Positions 1-9,030 of a stretch of 64,000 bases of DNA are shown piece after piece. The stretch's first letter is position 1. Each line of letters opens with the position of its first letter. The stretch spans positions 5,332,001 through 5,396,000 of the forward strand of contig NZ_CP080521.1 of assembly GCF_019468565.1 (NCBI RefSeq), written 5' to 3'. The notes beneath the pieces were generated by a model. The model was not told the DNA's origin and did no database searches. It saw only the letters and a list, made by a program, of their open reading frames with translations. The position numbers and the translations under genes are program-made. Source of the DNA: Pseudonocardia sp. DSM 110487. Lineage in GTDB: Bacteria > Actinomycetota > Actinomycetes > Mycobacteriales > Pseudonocardiaceae.

Positions 1-663
1 GCGCACCACGCCGAGGAGCTCGGCGCCCACGTCCTCGGCCTGCTCGACGCGGCGCAGTCCCGCGCGGTCGAGGAGCACCTCGCCGGCTGCCCGGCGTGCC
101 GACGCGAGTGGGAGGAACTGCGCGGGATGGTCGAGCTGCTCGACGACGTGCCCCCTGAGGCGTTCCTCGACGGGGCGCCGGACGCCGACCTCATGCTGCA
201 TCGCACCGTGCGGCAGGTTCGGGCGGAGGCAGCGGCCCAGCGCCGCAAGCGCCGCTTCCTGCTCACCGGCGTGGCCGCGGCGGCGCTCGCCGTGGTGCTG
301 AGCGGCGGGGTGCTGGTCGGGCGGGAGACCGCCCCACCCCCCGCGGTCGTGGCGGCGCCCGGCGCCGTGCAGCTGGCCGGCGGCGGGACGCCCGGCGTCT
401 CGATGACCGCGACCCTCACGCCGGCAACCGGCTGGGTCCGCCTCTCGACCTCGGTGAAGGGGATCCCGGCCGGCGAGCGGTGCTACGTCGTCGTGGTGGG
501 CCGCGACGGCACCCGCGAGATCGCGGGGAGCTGGCTGGTCTCCGAGGGCGGCTGGCGCGACGGCGTGACGCTCGACGGTTCCGCCCTCGTGCCGCTCGAC
601 CAGGTCGCCGAGGTGGTCATCGAGAACGAGGCAGGCCAGGAGTTCGCCATCGCGCGAACCTGA
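1..663 (+). CDS. Anti-sigma factor with zf-HC2 domain (5' truncated by the window edge)
   Basis: The reading frame is open from base 1, so the true start lies upstream. In the visible part, H26-x3-C30-x2-C33 (HLAGCPAC) is the zinc-finger signature of zf-HC2 anti-sigma domains, which sequester ECF sigma factors at the membrane. A basic stretch (RRKRR) precedes one hydrophobic segment at about visible residues 86-107. A C-terminal extracytoplasmic domain of about 110 residues follows. This topology, with a cytoplasmic zinc finger, one membrane span and an outer sensor, is typical of RskA-like proteins. The cognate sigma factor would be expected just upstream, outside the window. Family call is firm; the regulated sigma factor is unknown. 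Confidence 0.85.
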   Translation, partial: AHHAEELGAHVLGLLDAAQSRAVEEHLAGCPACRREWEELRGMVELLDDVPPEAFLDGAPDADLMLHRTVRQVRAEAAAQRRKRRFLLTGVAAAALAVVLSGGVLVGRETAPPPAVVAAPGAVQLAGGGTPGVSMTATLTPATGWVRLSTSVKGIPAGERCYVVVVGRDGTREIAGSWLVSEGGWRDGVTLDGSALVPLDQVAEVVIENEAGQEFAIART

Positions 664-696
664 GCGAGATCCGCGACACCCGCCCACCCCTCACTC

Positions 697-729
697 TTCT
701 ACATGCGGTAGAACTACTACAGGCAGTAG
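697..729. promoter_or_regulatory. Two overlapping-type palindromes upstream of cydA (candidate operator)
   Basis: TTCTAC-N5-GTAGAA at 697-713 is a perfect inverted repeat. It is followed directly by CTACTACAGGCAGTAG (714-729), whose outer arms CTACT/AGTAG are also perfect. The pair sits 21 bp before the cydA start. TACTAC/GTAG half-sites resemble those of BlaI/MecI/CopY-type winged-helix repressors, but this is recalled from family knowledge and no such regulator is encoded here. The second palindrome differs at only 2 of 16 positions from one upstream of gmhB (27053-27068). Confidence 0.55.
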
Positions 730-750
730 AAGTTCACGGGGGAGGCACGG

Positions 751-2184
751 GTGGACGCACTGGACCTGGCACGGTGGCAGTTCGGGATCACGACGATCTA
801 CCACTTCCTGTTCGTCCCGCTGACGATCGGACTCTCGGTCGTCGTCGCAGCGCTGCAGACCGCGTGGCACCGCACCGGGCGGCCGGAGTACCTGCGTGCC
901 ACGAAGTTCTTCGGGAAGCTGTTCCTGATCAACTTCGCGATGGGCGTGGTGACCGGCATCGTCCAGGAGTTCCAGTTCGGGATGAACTGGAGCGCCTACT
1001 CCACCTTCGTCGGGGATGTCTTCGGCGCTCCGCTCGCGCTGGAGGCCCTGCTCGCGTTCTTCCTCGAGTCCACCTTCATCGGGCTGTGGATCTTCGGGTG
1101 GGACCGGCTCCCCCGCCGCGTGCACCTGGCGACCATCTGGGCCGCGGCGATCGGCTCGAACCTCTCGGCGTTCTTCATCCTCGCCGCCAACGCCTGGATG
1201 CGGCACCCCGTCGGGTTCGCCGTCGACCCGGCCACCGGGCGCGCGTACCTCACCGATATCTGGGCGGTGCTCACCAACCCGCAGGCGCTCTCGACGTACG
1301 CGCACGTGGTCAGCGCGTCGTTCGTCGTGGCCGGGCTCTTCGTGGTGGCGGTCTCGGCCTACAAGCTGCTGCACCGGGACCGGGCCGGGCACCCCAGCGA
1401 GCCGGGCCTGTTCCGCCGGACGCTGCGCGCCGGGCTGGTCACCACCGCGGTCGCCGGGGCGGTCGTGGCCCTCTCGGGCGACCACCAGGCCAAGCTCATG
1501 GCCGAGTACGAGCCGATGAAGCTCGCCTCGGCCGAGGCGATCTGGGAGACGGAGGGCGCGGCCGGATTCTCCCTGTTCGCGATCGGCGATCACGAGATCG
1601 GTGAGGTCGGCGTCGGCCGCAACGTCGTGGACCTCGAGGTGCCCTACGTGCTCAGCGTCCTTGCCACCGGATCGCCCGCCGGTGAGGTGGAGGGCATCAA
1701 CGACCTGCAGCGCCGGTTCACCGAGCAGTTCGGCCCCGGCGACTACACCCCGAACATCCCGGTCCTGTACTGGTCGTTCCGGCTGATGATCGGGCTCGGG
1801 CTGGCCGGCGTCGGCGTCGGCGTCCTCGGCCTCTGGCTCACCCGGCGCGGGGCCATGCCGCGGCAGCGGTGGATGTACCGGGTGGCGATCGCGGCCCTGC
1901 CCGCCGCACTCGCTGCGAACATCTTCGGCTGGGTCCTCACCGAGATGGGCCGCCAACCGTGGACGGTGGTCGGGCAGCTGCTCACGGCCGCGAGCGTCTC
2001 CCCCGGCGTGAGCCTCGGCGAGGTGGCCTTCTCGCTGACGGTCTTCACCCTCCTCTACGGGGCGCTGGCCGTCGTGGAGACGCGGCTGCTGCTGCGCTAC
2101 GTGAAGGCAGGGCCCGGCCACGTCATGCCCTACCCCCGCGCGGGCGAGCCGGAGCCCGAGCGCGTCCCCGCGTTCGTCTACTAG
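751..2184 (+). CDS. cydA: Cytochrome bd quinol oxidase subunit I
   Basis: Subunit I of the high-affinity bd oxidase carries hemes b558, b595 and d, and couples quinol oxidation to O2 reduction at the membrane. The 477-residue protein has the expected multi-span hydrophobic pattern, with His18 in YHFLFVPLTIG (the conserved N-terminal heme ligand). It also has a conserved His in STYAHVVSASF and the family hallmark TEMGRQPW, which includes the methionine heme ligand. The GTG start at 751 is chosen because GGGGGAGG lies just upstream. It heads cydA-cydB-cydD-cydC with a 10-bp gap to cydB. The palindromes at 697-729 suggest repressor control. Confidence 0.97.
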   Translation: MDALDLARWQFGITTIYHFLFVPLTIGLSVVVAALQTAWHRTGRPEYLRATKFFGKLFLINFAMGVVTGIVQEFQFGMNWSAYSTFVGDVFGAPLALEALLAFFLESTFIGLWIFGWDRLPRRVHLATIWAAAIGSNLSAFFILAANAWMRHPVGFAVDPATGRAYLTDIWAVLTNPQALSTYAHVVSASFVVAGLFVVAVSAYKLLHRDRAGHPSEPGLFRRTLRAGLVTTAVAGAVVALSGDHQAKLMAEYEPMKLASAEAIWETEGAAGFSLFAIGDHEIGEVGVGRNVVDLEVPYVLSVLATGSPAGEVEGINDLQRRFTEQFGPGDYTPNIPVLYWSFRLMIGLGLAGVGVGVLGLWLTRRGAMPRQRWMYRVAIAALPAALAANIFGWVLTEMGRQPWTVVGQLLTAASVSPGVSLGEVAFSLTVFTLLYGALAVVETRLLLRYVKAGPGHVMPYPRAGEPEPERVPAFVY

Positions 2185-2194
2185 GGAGAGAGTC

Positions 2195-3190
2195 GTGGAC
2201 CTGCCCACCGTCTGGTTCGTCGCCATCGCGGTGCTCTGGACCGGCTACTTCGTGCTGGAGGGCTTCGACTTCGGGGTCGGGATGCTGCTCCCGGTGCTCG
2301 GCCGCGGCTCCGACGCCGACCGGCGGGTCGTGATCAACGCGATCGGCCCGGTCTGGGACGGCAACGAGGTCTGGCTCATCACCGCGATCGGGGCCATGTT
2401 CGCCGCGTTCCCCGCCTGGTACGCGGGCATGCTGAGCGGCTTCTACGTCCCGGTGCTGCTGATCATCGTCGCCTTGATCGTCCGCGGTGTGGCGTTCGAG
2501 TACCGGGGAAAGGTGGACGATCCGCGCTGGCGCGCCCGCTGGGACACCGCGATCGTCTTCGGGAGCACCGTGCCGGCGTTCACATGGGGCATGCTGTTCG
2601 CCAACCTCGTGCGCGGTGTCGAGCTGGGCCCCGACGGCGTGGTGCGGTCGGGCCTCCTCGATCTGCTCAACCCGTACGCGCTGGTGGGCGGCCTCGCGAC
2701 GCTCGCGCTGTTCGTCCTGCACGGCGCGGTCTTCCTGGCGCTCAAGACCGACGGCCCGGTCCGGCACCGGGCCAGGGCGACGGCGCGGGCGGCGGCACCC
2801 GCCGCGGGCGCCACCCTCTTCGCGTTCCTCATGTGGACCCAGGCCGACCACGGCTCGCCCGCCACGGCGCTCGTCGCGGCGTGCGCCGTCGGGGCGCTGG
2901 TCGTCGGGGGCCTGCTCGTCGCCCGCCGCAGGGAGGGCTGGGCGTTCCTCGCCACCGCGATCGCGATTGCGGCCACGACGGCGGTGCTCTTCGGGACGCT
3001 CTTCCCCGCCGTGCTGCCGTCGCTGCTCGATCCCGCGTTCGACCTCACGGTGGCCGGCGCCGCGTCGAAGCCCTACACGCTCGGGATACTGTCCTGGATC
3101 GGCGGGTTCTTCCTGCCGCTGGTGCTGCTGTACCAGTCCTGGAGCTACTGGGTGTTCCGGCGCAGGGTGACCAGGGCGCACGTGTCATGA
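2195..3190 (+). CDS. cydB: Cytochrome bd quinol oxidase subunit II
   Basis: CydB is the structural partner of CydA in the bd oxidase. The 331-residue protein opens with the family signature GYFVLEGFDFGVGMLLP and then NAIGPVWDGNEVW. It has about eight to nine hydrophobic segments. The GTG start follows GGGAGAG, 10 bp after the cydA stop. Its TGA overlaps the cydD ATG (ATGA at 3187-3190), so translation of the two is probably coupled. Confidence 0.97.
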   Translation: MDLPTVWFVAIAVLWTGYFVLEGFDFGVGMLLPVLGRGSDADRRVVINAIGPVWDGNEVWLITAIGAMFAAFPAWYAGMLSGFYVPVLLIIVALIVRGVAFEYRGKVDDPRWRARWDTAIVFGSTVPAFTWGMLFANLVRGVELGPDGVVRSGLLDLLNPYALVGGLATLALFVLHGAVFLALKTDGPVRHRARATARAAAPAAGATLFAFLMWTQADHGSPATALVAACAVGALVVGGLLVARRREGWAFLATAIAIAATTAVLFGTLFPAVLPSLLDPAFDLTVAGAASKPYTLGILSWIGGFFLPLVLLYQSWSYWVFRRRVTRAHVS

Positions 3191-4866
3191 GACCGCTCGA
3201 CCCGCGGCTCGTCCGCTCCACCGCGGCCGTGCGGGTGCACCTGGCCGTCACGGTCGTGTGCGGGTTCGCCGCCACCGCGCTGATCCTGCTGCAGGCATGG
3301 CTGGTGGCACGGGTGATCGGGGGCGCCACGGCCGGGGCGCTCGACGCACTGGGCGGGGCCGTCGCCGCTGTCGGAGCCGTCGCGCTCGCCCGCGCCGCCC
3401 TCACCTACGGGGCCGAGACGGCCGCCCTGCGCAGCGCCACGCGCGTCAAGTCCGACCTGCGTCGACGGCTCGTCCGGCACGTGGCCGCGGGCGATCCGGC
3501 GACCACCGACGCGGGCGAGCTCGCCACCCTCGCGACCCGCGGCCTCGACGCCCTCGACGACTACGTCGCTCGCTACCTCCCCCAGCTCGTGCTCGCGGTA
3601 CTCGTGCCAGTGGCCGTGCTCGTCGTCGTGTTCCGGGCCGACTGGATCTCCGGGCTGGTGATCGCGCTGACGCTGCCGCTGATCCCGGTGTTCATGGCGC
3701 TCGTCGGGATGCACACGCAGGAACGCACGCGCCGGCAGTGGCACCTGCTGGAGCGGCTCGGCGGCCACTTCCTCGACGTCGTGGAGGGCCTGCCGACGCT
3801 GGCGGTCTTCCGCCGCGCGAAGGCCGAGGCGGCGCTCATCCGGCGGGTGACCGAGGCCCACCGCGAGGCGACGATGCGCACGCTGCGGGTGGCGTTCCTG
3901 TCGGCGTTCGTGCTGGAGCTGCTCGCGACGCTCGCGGTTGCGCTGGTGGCGGTGGAGATCGGGCTGCGGCTGCTCTACGGCCGCCTCGACCTGGAGACGG
4001 CGCTCCTCGTGCTCATCCTCGCGCCGGAGGCGTACCTGCCGCTGCGCGAGGTGGGCGCGCGCTTCCATGCCAGCATGGAAGGGGTCACCGTGGCCGAGCG
4101 GGTGTTCGCCGCGCTGGAGCGGCCGTCCGCCGCGCCCACCCCGGCCGAACCCGTCGACCCGACCCCGAGGCCGGCCGTGCGCTTCGCCGGAACCGGTCTC
4201 ACCTATCCCGGCCGGGACGCCCCCGCCCTCGACGGCGTCGACCTCACCCTGCGCCCGGGCACGACCACGCTCGTCACCGGGCGCAGTGGGGCGGGCAAGA
4301 CCAGCCTCATGGCGCTGCTCCTGCGGTTCGCCGAGCCGACGGCGGGGCGGGTGCTCGTCACCGCGGCCGACGGCCGGGAGGTCGACCTGGCCGACATCCA
4401 CCCGGACACGTGGCGCCAACGCATCGCATGGCTCCCCCAACACCCGTACCTCTTCGACGCCTCGGTGGCCGACAACATCCGGCTCGGCCTGCCCGGTGCG
4501 TCCGACGAGGCAGTGCGCCGCGCCGCCCGGCGGGCGGAGGCCGAGGCCGTGATCCGCGCGCTCCCCGAGCGCTACGCCACCCCGCTCGGCGAGCGCGGGC
4601 ACCGGCTGTCGGCGGGCCAGCGCCAGCGCATCGCGCTGGCCAGGGCGTTCCTGCGCCAGGAGGCCCTGGACGCGCCGATCGTGCTGCTGGACGAACCCAC
4701 AGCGCACCTCGACCCTGAGCACGCCGCCGCCGTGCGCGCCGGTGTCGCCCGCCTCCTGGAAGGGCGGACCGGCGTGATCGTCGCGCACGACGAGGGCTGG
4801 TCCGACCTCGCGGACGAGGTCGTGCGTCTCGAGGCCGGCGCGCCCGCGGAGGCCGCTCATGCCTGA
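3187..4866 (+). CDS. cydD: Thiol reductant ABC exporter subunit CydD
   Basis: CydD is one half of the heterodimeric CydDC exporter, which moves cysteine or glutathione-type thiols out of the cytoplasm and is required for bd oxidase assembly. The 559-residue protein has an N-terminal six-span ABC-exporter domain and a C-terminal nucleotide-binding domain. That domain shows Walker A GRSGAGKTS near residue 365, signature LSAGQRQR near 475, and Walker B IVLLDEPTAHLD near 498. ATG 3187 overlaps the cydB stop and gives an N-terminus that aligns with the first membrane span; the open frame upstream lies inside cydB and is not used. The stop overlaps cydC by 8 bp. Confidence 0.95.
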   Translation: MRPLDPRLVRSTAAVRVHLAVTVVCGFAATALILLQAWLVARVIGGATAGALDALGGAVAAVGAVALARAALTYGAETAALRSATRVKSDLRRRLVRHVAAGDPATTDAGELATLATRGLDALDDYVARYLPQLVLAVLVPVAVLVVVFRADWISGLVIALTLPLIPVFMALVGMHTQERTRRQWHLLERLGGHFLDVVEGLPTLAVFRRAKAEAALIRRVTEAHREATMRTLRVAFLSAFVLELLATLAVALVAVEIGLRLLYGRLDLETALLVLILAPEAYLPLREVGARFHASMEGVTVAERVFAALERPSAAPTPAEPVDPTPRPAVRFAGTGLTYPGRDAPALDGVDLTLRPGTTTLVTGRSGAGKTSLMALLLRFAEPTAGRVLVTAADGREVDLADIHPDTWRQRIAWLPQHPYLFDASVADNIRLGLPGASDEAVRRAARRAEAEAVIRALPERYATPLGERGHRLSAGQRQRIALARAFLRQEALDAPIVLLDEPTAHLDPEHAAAVRAGVARLLEGRTGVIVAHDEGWSDLADEVVRLEAGAPAEAAHA

Positions 4867-6616
4867 CGCGGAACCTCTCGTGCGGATGATCGCGCTCGCC
4901 CGGCCTCGCGGTGCGCGGTTCGCGCTCGGGGTGCTCGCCGGGGCGGCCGCGACCGCCTCCGGGGTGGCACTGCTCGTCGTCGCGGCATGGCTCATCGCCA
5001 CCGCCGCGACGTCACCGCCGCTCACGGCACTGTCCGTGGCGATCGTCGCGACCCGGGCACTGGGCGTCACCCGTGGCGTGGCGCGCTACCTGGAGCGCCT
5101 CGTCACGCACGACGCCGCGCTACGAACCCTCTCCGACGTCCGGGCGCGGGTGTACGAGCGGCTGGCGCGGACCGAGCCGGTGCACCGCTTCCGCACGGGC
5201 GACCTCGTCACGCGCCTCGTCAGTGACACCGACGCCACGCAGGACCTGCTCGTGCGCGGCCTCACCCCGCCGCTCGCGGCGCTGGTCACCGGGGCGGGCG
5301 CGGTGGCGGTCAGCACCGCGCTGCTCGCGCCCGGCGGGATCGTGCTCGCCGCGGGGCTGGTACTCGGCGGGGTGGCGGTTCCACTCGTCGCGGCGGCGGC
5401 CGGGCGAGGCCCTGGCCGCCGGCGCGCCGCTGGCCGGGCGGCTCTCTCCACGGCGCTGGTCGACACCCTCCACGGCGCCCCCGACCTCGTCGCGTACGGC
5501 GCCATGCCCGCCGCGCTCGCCCGGGTCGACGCCGCTGACGGCGAGCTCACCCAGGTGGAGCGCCGCGACGCCGGCCTGCTGAGCACGGGTGCGGGCGCGT
5601 CCGCGCTGCTCGCGGGGCTCACGCTATGGGGCACGCTGCTGCTCGGCGTGGCCGCAGTGCGCGACGGGACGCTCGCCCCGGTGCCCATGGCCGTGCTGGT
5701 GCTCACCGCGCTCGCCGCGTTCGAGATCGTCGCGCCCCTGCCCGGCGCTGCGGCCCGGCTCGGGACGGTGCGCGCCGCGGGAGCCCGCCTGTTCGACGTC
5801 CTCGACACCCCGCCCGCGCTGGCGCAGCGCGCGGCCGCCGCACCCGCGCCAGCCGGGGACGGGCTGCGGGTACGGGGACTGCGCGTGCGCTACGGCCCCG
5901 GCGAACCGTGGGCGCTCGACGGCGTCGATCTCGACGTGCCGCCGGGCAGGCGGATCGCGGTGGTCGGCCCGAGCGGGTCGGGGAAGAGCACGCTCGCCGC
6001 CGTGCTCTTCCGGTTCCGGGACCCGGACGGCGGCACCGTGCACCTGGACGGCGACGACGTCACGGCGCTGCCCGCCGACACCGTGCGCGCCCGGGTGACC
6101 GGCATGCCGCAGGACCCGCACCTGTTCGCCAGCACGGTGCGGGAGAACCTGCGCATGGCCCGGCCGGACGCGACCGACGCCGACCTGCGCGCCGTGCTCG
6201 CGCGGGTCGGGCTCGACCCCGATTCGCTGGACACCGAGGTGGGCACGCACGGGGCCCGGCTGTCCGGCGGGATGCGCAGGCGGCTCGCGCTCGCACGCGC
6301 CCTGCTCGTGCCCCCGGCCGGTGAGGCGGGACCGCTGCTCGTGCTGGACGAGCCGACCACCCACCTCGACCCCGACACCCGCACCGCCGTGCTCGATGAC
6401 CTCCTCGCCGCGACAGCGGGCAGGTCGCTGCTCCTCATCACACACGACCTGGACGCGCTCGACCGGATGGACGAGGTGGTCGTGCTGGTCGACGGCCGCG
6501 TGCGGCAGCGTGGGACGCCGGCCGAACTGCGGGAGCGCCGCGGCTGGTTCCGCAACGGTCTCAGCGGCGCTTCAGGGCGACCTGCCACCGTCTGGCCTGT
6601 CAGCGCAGAGCGGTAG
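4859..6616 (+). CDS. cydC: Thiol reductant ABC exporter subunit CydC
   Basis: The second half of the CydDC exporter, 585 residues, with an N-terminal membrane domain and a C-terminal ATPase. Walker A is GPSGSGKS (about 370), the signature motif LSGGMRRR (about 470), and Walker B LLVLDEPTTHLD (about 494). The start overlaps cydD by 8 bp, implying coupled translation. The order A-B-D-C matches the mycobacterial operon as remembered. The stretch around 5398-5450 is unusually rich in Arg/Gly, but the frame stays open and the following RAALSTALVDTLHGAPDLVAYG is a normal CydC segment. Confidence 0.94.
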   Translation: MPDAEPLVRMIALARPRGARFALGVLAGAAATASGVALLVVAAWLIATAATSPPLTALSVAIVATRALGVTRGVARYLERLVTHDAALRTLSDVRARVYERLARTEPVHRFRTGDLVTRLVSDTDATQDLLVRGLTPPLAALVTGAGAVAVSTALLAPGGIVLAAGLVLGGVAVPLVAAAAGRGPGRRRAAGRAALSTALVDTLHGAPDLVAYGAMPAALARVDAADGELTQVERRDAGLLSTGAGASALLAGLTLWGTLLLGVAAVRDGTLAPVPMAVLVLTALAAFEIVAPLPGAAARLGTVRAAGARLFDVLDTPPALAQRAAAAPAPAGDGLRVRGLRVRYGPGEPWALDGVDLDVPPGRRIAVVGPSGSGKSTLAAVLFRFRDPDGGTVHLDGDDVTALPADTVRARVTGMPQDPHLFASTVRENLRMARPDATDADLRAVLARVGLDPDSLDTEVGTHGARLSGGMRRRLALARALLVPPAGEAGPLLVLDEPTTHLDPDTRTAVLDDLLAATAGRSLLLITHDLDALDRMDEVVVLVDGRVRQRGTPAELRERRGWFRNGLSGASGRPATVWPVSAER

Positions 6617-6675
6617 GGTTTCGCCCGCTCCCGCCACGGATCGACAAGAGACTTCTCGACAGCGAGGTTCTTCTC

Positions 6676-8031
6676 GTGCGTTCTCCCCGTCCCCTCGCGG
6701 TGTCGCTCGCGGCGCTCGCGGCAGTGATCCTCACTGGGCTCGCCGCATGCTCCTCGGCCCCGAGCGGGCCCACGTCGGTTTCCGAGCAGACGCTGCGCGC
6801 GATCGAGGCGGACTCCGGGTTCACCTGGGAGAAGCAGCCGGTACCCCTCGAGCTCGGCGTCACCCACACCCAGAACAGCCTGGACTCCCACGACCCCGAC
6901 GCGGCCACGGAGCGGGGCATGGACATCCTCCGTGACGACAGCGCGATCTGGCAGAACATCCACCTCATGGGCTTCGGCACCGGCAACCCGGAGCCGTCGC
7001 CCGGCGACTACGACTGGGACAGCCTCGACCAGCGCATGGAGCTCACCGAGGAGACCGGCGGGAAGGCGATGCTCACGTTGTGCTGCGCGCCGGACTGGAT
7101 GAAGGGCGGGGAGGCGGGCGACACCGACTGGACGACGCTCGAGGACAACCCGCTGCCCGAGCACTTCGGGGACTACGCGAACCTCGCGGCCGAGGCCGTG
7201 AAGCGCTACCCGCAGGTCGACCGCGTGCTGGTGTGGAACGAGCTCAAGGGGTTCTACAACCAGGCGGCGAACCGGTGGGACTACGAGGGCTACACCGAGT
7301 TCTACAACCAGGTGTACAACGCCGTGAAGGCCGTGCGCCCCGACATCCAGGTCGGCGGACCCTACGTCGTGCTCACCAGTCTCGAACAGGGCACGACCGA
7401 CGCGTCCGACCAGGTCACCGGCCCGTGGGGCGCGGCCGACCAGCGCGCACTCGACGTCGTCGACTACTGGCTGCGGAACAAGGTCGGCGCCGACTTCGTC
7501 GCCGTGGACGGTGCCACCAAGACCAGGGACGACGTGCTCCCGTCCGTGCTCGACGGCACCCAGAAGTACGCCGACCTCGACCGGTGGCTGCGCGAGCGGA
7601 CCGACATGCCGATCTGGTGGGCGGAGTTCTACCCCGACGTGCCCGAGAACGCCCAGCCCGGCGCGGCGAGCCCGGCCAGCGCCACCGCGACGCTCGCGGC
7701 CGTGGCGGCGTACGCCCGGTCCGGCGCCTCGGGCGCGCTGCTGTGGGGCCCGCAGGGCGACCCCGACCTCGCCTACGCGGCGCTGTGGACCGACGCCACC
7801 GTGGAGGACGGCGGCAAGCCCACGCCGCTCACCGCCGCCTGGCAGTGGCTCGTGCCGCGACTGGCGCGGGGTGATGTCGAGATCGGGCGATCAGATGCCT
7901 CACCGATCGTGGTGTTCCGCGCCCCTGACGGCGCGGTGGTGGTGAACGCGAGCGACGAGCCGGTGCAGGTGTCCTCCGACACGGAGACGGTGGGCCCATG
8001 GTCGATCACGGTGGTGTCCCGCAACTCCTGA
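6676..8031 (+). CDS. Lipoprotein glycoside hydrolase of clan GH-A (GH39/GH5-like)
   Basis: A 451-residue exported lipoprotein: the signal peptide ends in lipobox LAAC with Cys25, so it should be anchored outside the membrane. The domain looks like a (beta/alpha)8 glycosidase. LVWNELKGF supplies the likely acid/base Glu189 in the clan GH-A WNE motif, and WWAEFYPDVP supplies a likely nucleophile Glu317. GH39-type xylosidase/exoglycosidase is the best guess; the substrate is unknown. It starts 59 bp after cydC and may be transcribed with it, though a respiratory role is not evident. It could instead act on the cell's own exopolysaccharide. Confidence 0.75.
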   Translation: MRSPRPLAVSLAALAAVILTGLAACSSAPSGPTSVSEQTLRAIEADSGFTWEKQPVPLELGVTHTQNSLDSHDPDAATERGMDILRDDSAIWQNIHLMGFGTGNPEPSPGDYDWDSLDQRMELTEETGGKAMLTLCCAPDWMKGGEAGDTDWTTLEDNPLPEHFGDYANLAAEAVKRYPQVDRVLVWNELKGFYNQAANRWDYEGYTEFYNQVYNAVKAVRPDIQVGGPYVVLTSLEQGTTDASDQVTGPWGAADQRALDVVDYWLRNKVGADFVAVDGATKTRDDVLPSVLDGTQKYADLDRWLRERTDMPIWWAEFYPDVPENAQPGAASPASATATLAAVAAYARSGASGALLWGPQGDPDLAYAALWTDATVEDGGKPTPLTAAWQWLVPRLARGDVEIGRSDASPIVVFRAPDGAVVVNASDEPVQVSSDTETVGPWSITVVSRNS

Positions 8032-8042
8032 TCGACGAGCTT

Positions 8043-8059
8043 CCGGTGGTCGAGTAGGG
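8043..8059. repeat. Half copy of a dispersed GGTGGTCGAGTAG repeat
   Basis: CCGGTGGTCGAGTAGGG lies in the 34-bp gap between two convergent genes. Near-identical copies are at 11153-11169 (one mismatch, GTGGGG) and 38487-38503. Only the 38.5-kb copy has a visible partner arm. The gap is too short for anything else. Confidence 0.6.
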
Positions 8060-8065
8060 CCGGCG

Positions 8066-8947
8066 CTACGGCTTGCGGGCAACCCCGCCGAGGAACATCT
8101 CGTCCTCCTTGCTGGCCGTGGCCAGCAACGGGCCGTCGGGCCACCAGTCCCGTAGCCGGCCGATGCCCGGCTCCACCACATGGAGGCCGTCGAAGAACGC
8201 CTCGATCTCCTCGCGGGGACGGAAGACCAGCGGGCCAAGCCCGCTGCGGGTGAAGACGCCCTCGACGAAGCGGGCGAGCTGGGTGCCGGAGCCATCGTCC
8301 TGCGGGTCGCAGAAGTGCGTGAGCACCAGGTAGGAGCCGGACGGGAGCAGCTCGAGGTAGCGCCGCACGATCTCGTGCGGGCGCTGCTTGCCGGGCACGT
8401 GGTGCATGGTGCGGCTGTGGATCAGCGCGACCGGCTCGTCCGGTTCGAGGTACTTCTTGACGGTCTCGTGGCCGAGCACCTCCTCCGGCCGGGCGAAGTC
8501 GGCCTCGACCAGGTGGGTGAGGTCGTTCTCCTCGAGGATCGCCCGGCCGTGCGCCTGCACCACGGGGTCGTCGGCCACGTAGATGACGCGGGTGTCGGAG
8601 TTGAAGCGCTGGGCGGCCTCGTGCGTGTTCTCGATCGTCGGCATGCCCGCGCCGACGTGCAGGATCTGCTCGATGCGCACCGACTTCACCAGGAAGCGGG
8701 TGACCCGGCCCAGCCAGGCCCGCTCCTCCTGCACGACCCGGGTGAGCTCCGGTGCGACCGCGTGGATCTCGTGGACGACGGCGCGGTCGGCCGCGTAGTT
8801 GTCCTTGCCTGCGAGGAAGCTGTCGTAGACGCGCGCGATGTTGGGGTTGGACGCGTCGATCCTGCGGGACGGCGGCATAGGGGGGTCATCGGGATCGAAC
8901 CCCGGGGAATCGAACCCCGGAGGATCGAACGCGGTGCCGGACGTCAC
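8066..8947 (-). CDS. SAM-dependent methyltransferase, PF04672 (DUF574) family
   Basis: A 293-residue protein with the actinobacterial PF04672 signature near its N-terminus (RIDASNPNIARVYDSFLAG, then KDNYAADR). A Rossmann-type SAM-binding core follows, with VGAGMPTIENTHEAA, an acidic VIYVADDPVV and LIHSRTMHHV. Substrates of this family are not known. The first 25 residues are low-complexity (PGFDSPGFDPDDPP) and come from three 15-bp direct repeats at 8892-8934. The real start could therefore be the Met at MPPSRRID rather than GTG 8947. It converges on the GH lipoprotein. Confidence 0.8.
   Translation of the reverse strand: MTSGTAFDPPGFDSPGFDPDDPPMPPSRRIDASNPNIARVYDSFLAGKDNYAADRAVVHEIHAVAPELTRVVQEERAWLGRVTRFLVKSVRIEQILHVGAGMPTIENTHEAAQRFNSDTRVIYVADDPVVQAHGRAILEENDLTHLVEADFARPEEVLGHETVKKYLEPDEPVALIHSRTMHHVPGKQRPHEIVRRYLELLPSGSYLVLTHFCDPQDDGSGTQLARFVEGVFTRSGLGPLVFRPREEIEAFFDGLHVVEPGIGRLRDWWPDGPLLATASKEDEMFLGGVARKP
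8892..8934. repeat. Three 15-bp direct repeats in the methyltransferase N-terminus
   Basis: Units start at 8892, 8907 and 8922, with consensus GRATCGAACCCCGGR; the last is partial. They translate on the minus strand to repeated P-G-F-D residues. This is a small in-frame expansion, or marks a non-coding leader if translation begins downstream. Confidence 0.6.
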
Positions 8948-9030
8948 GCCACGTACCGTAGCGGGCGCGTACGCGCGCGGTCATCCCCCACCGGGTGACG
9001 ATGAGGGCCTTGATGACGTGCGCGGATCCC

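Noticed and set aside
691..2226. Long minus-strand open frame opposite cydA
   Set aside because: High GC opens antisense frames; the composition is Arg/Gly/Asp/His-rich without any domain, and cydA on the other strand is certain.
5398..5450. Suspected frameshift in cydC because of an Arg/Gly-rich stretch
   Set aside because: The frame stays open and the downstream RAALSTALVDTLHG segment is a normal family sequence; no compensating shift is needed.
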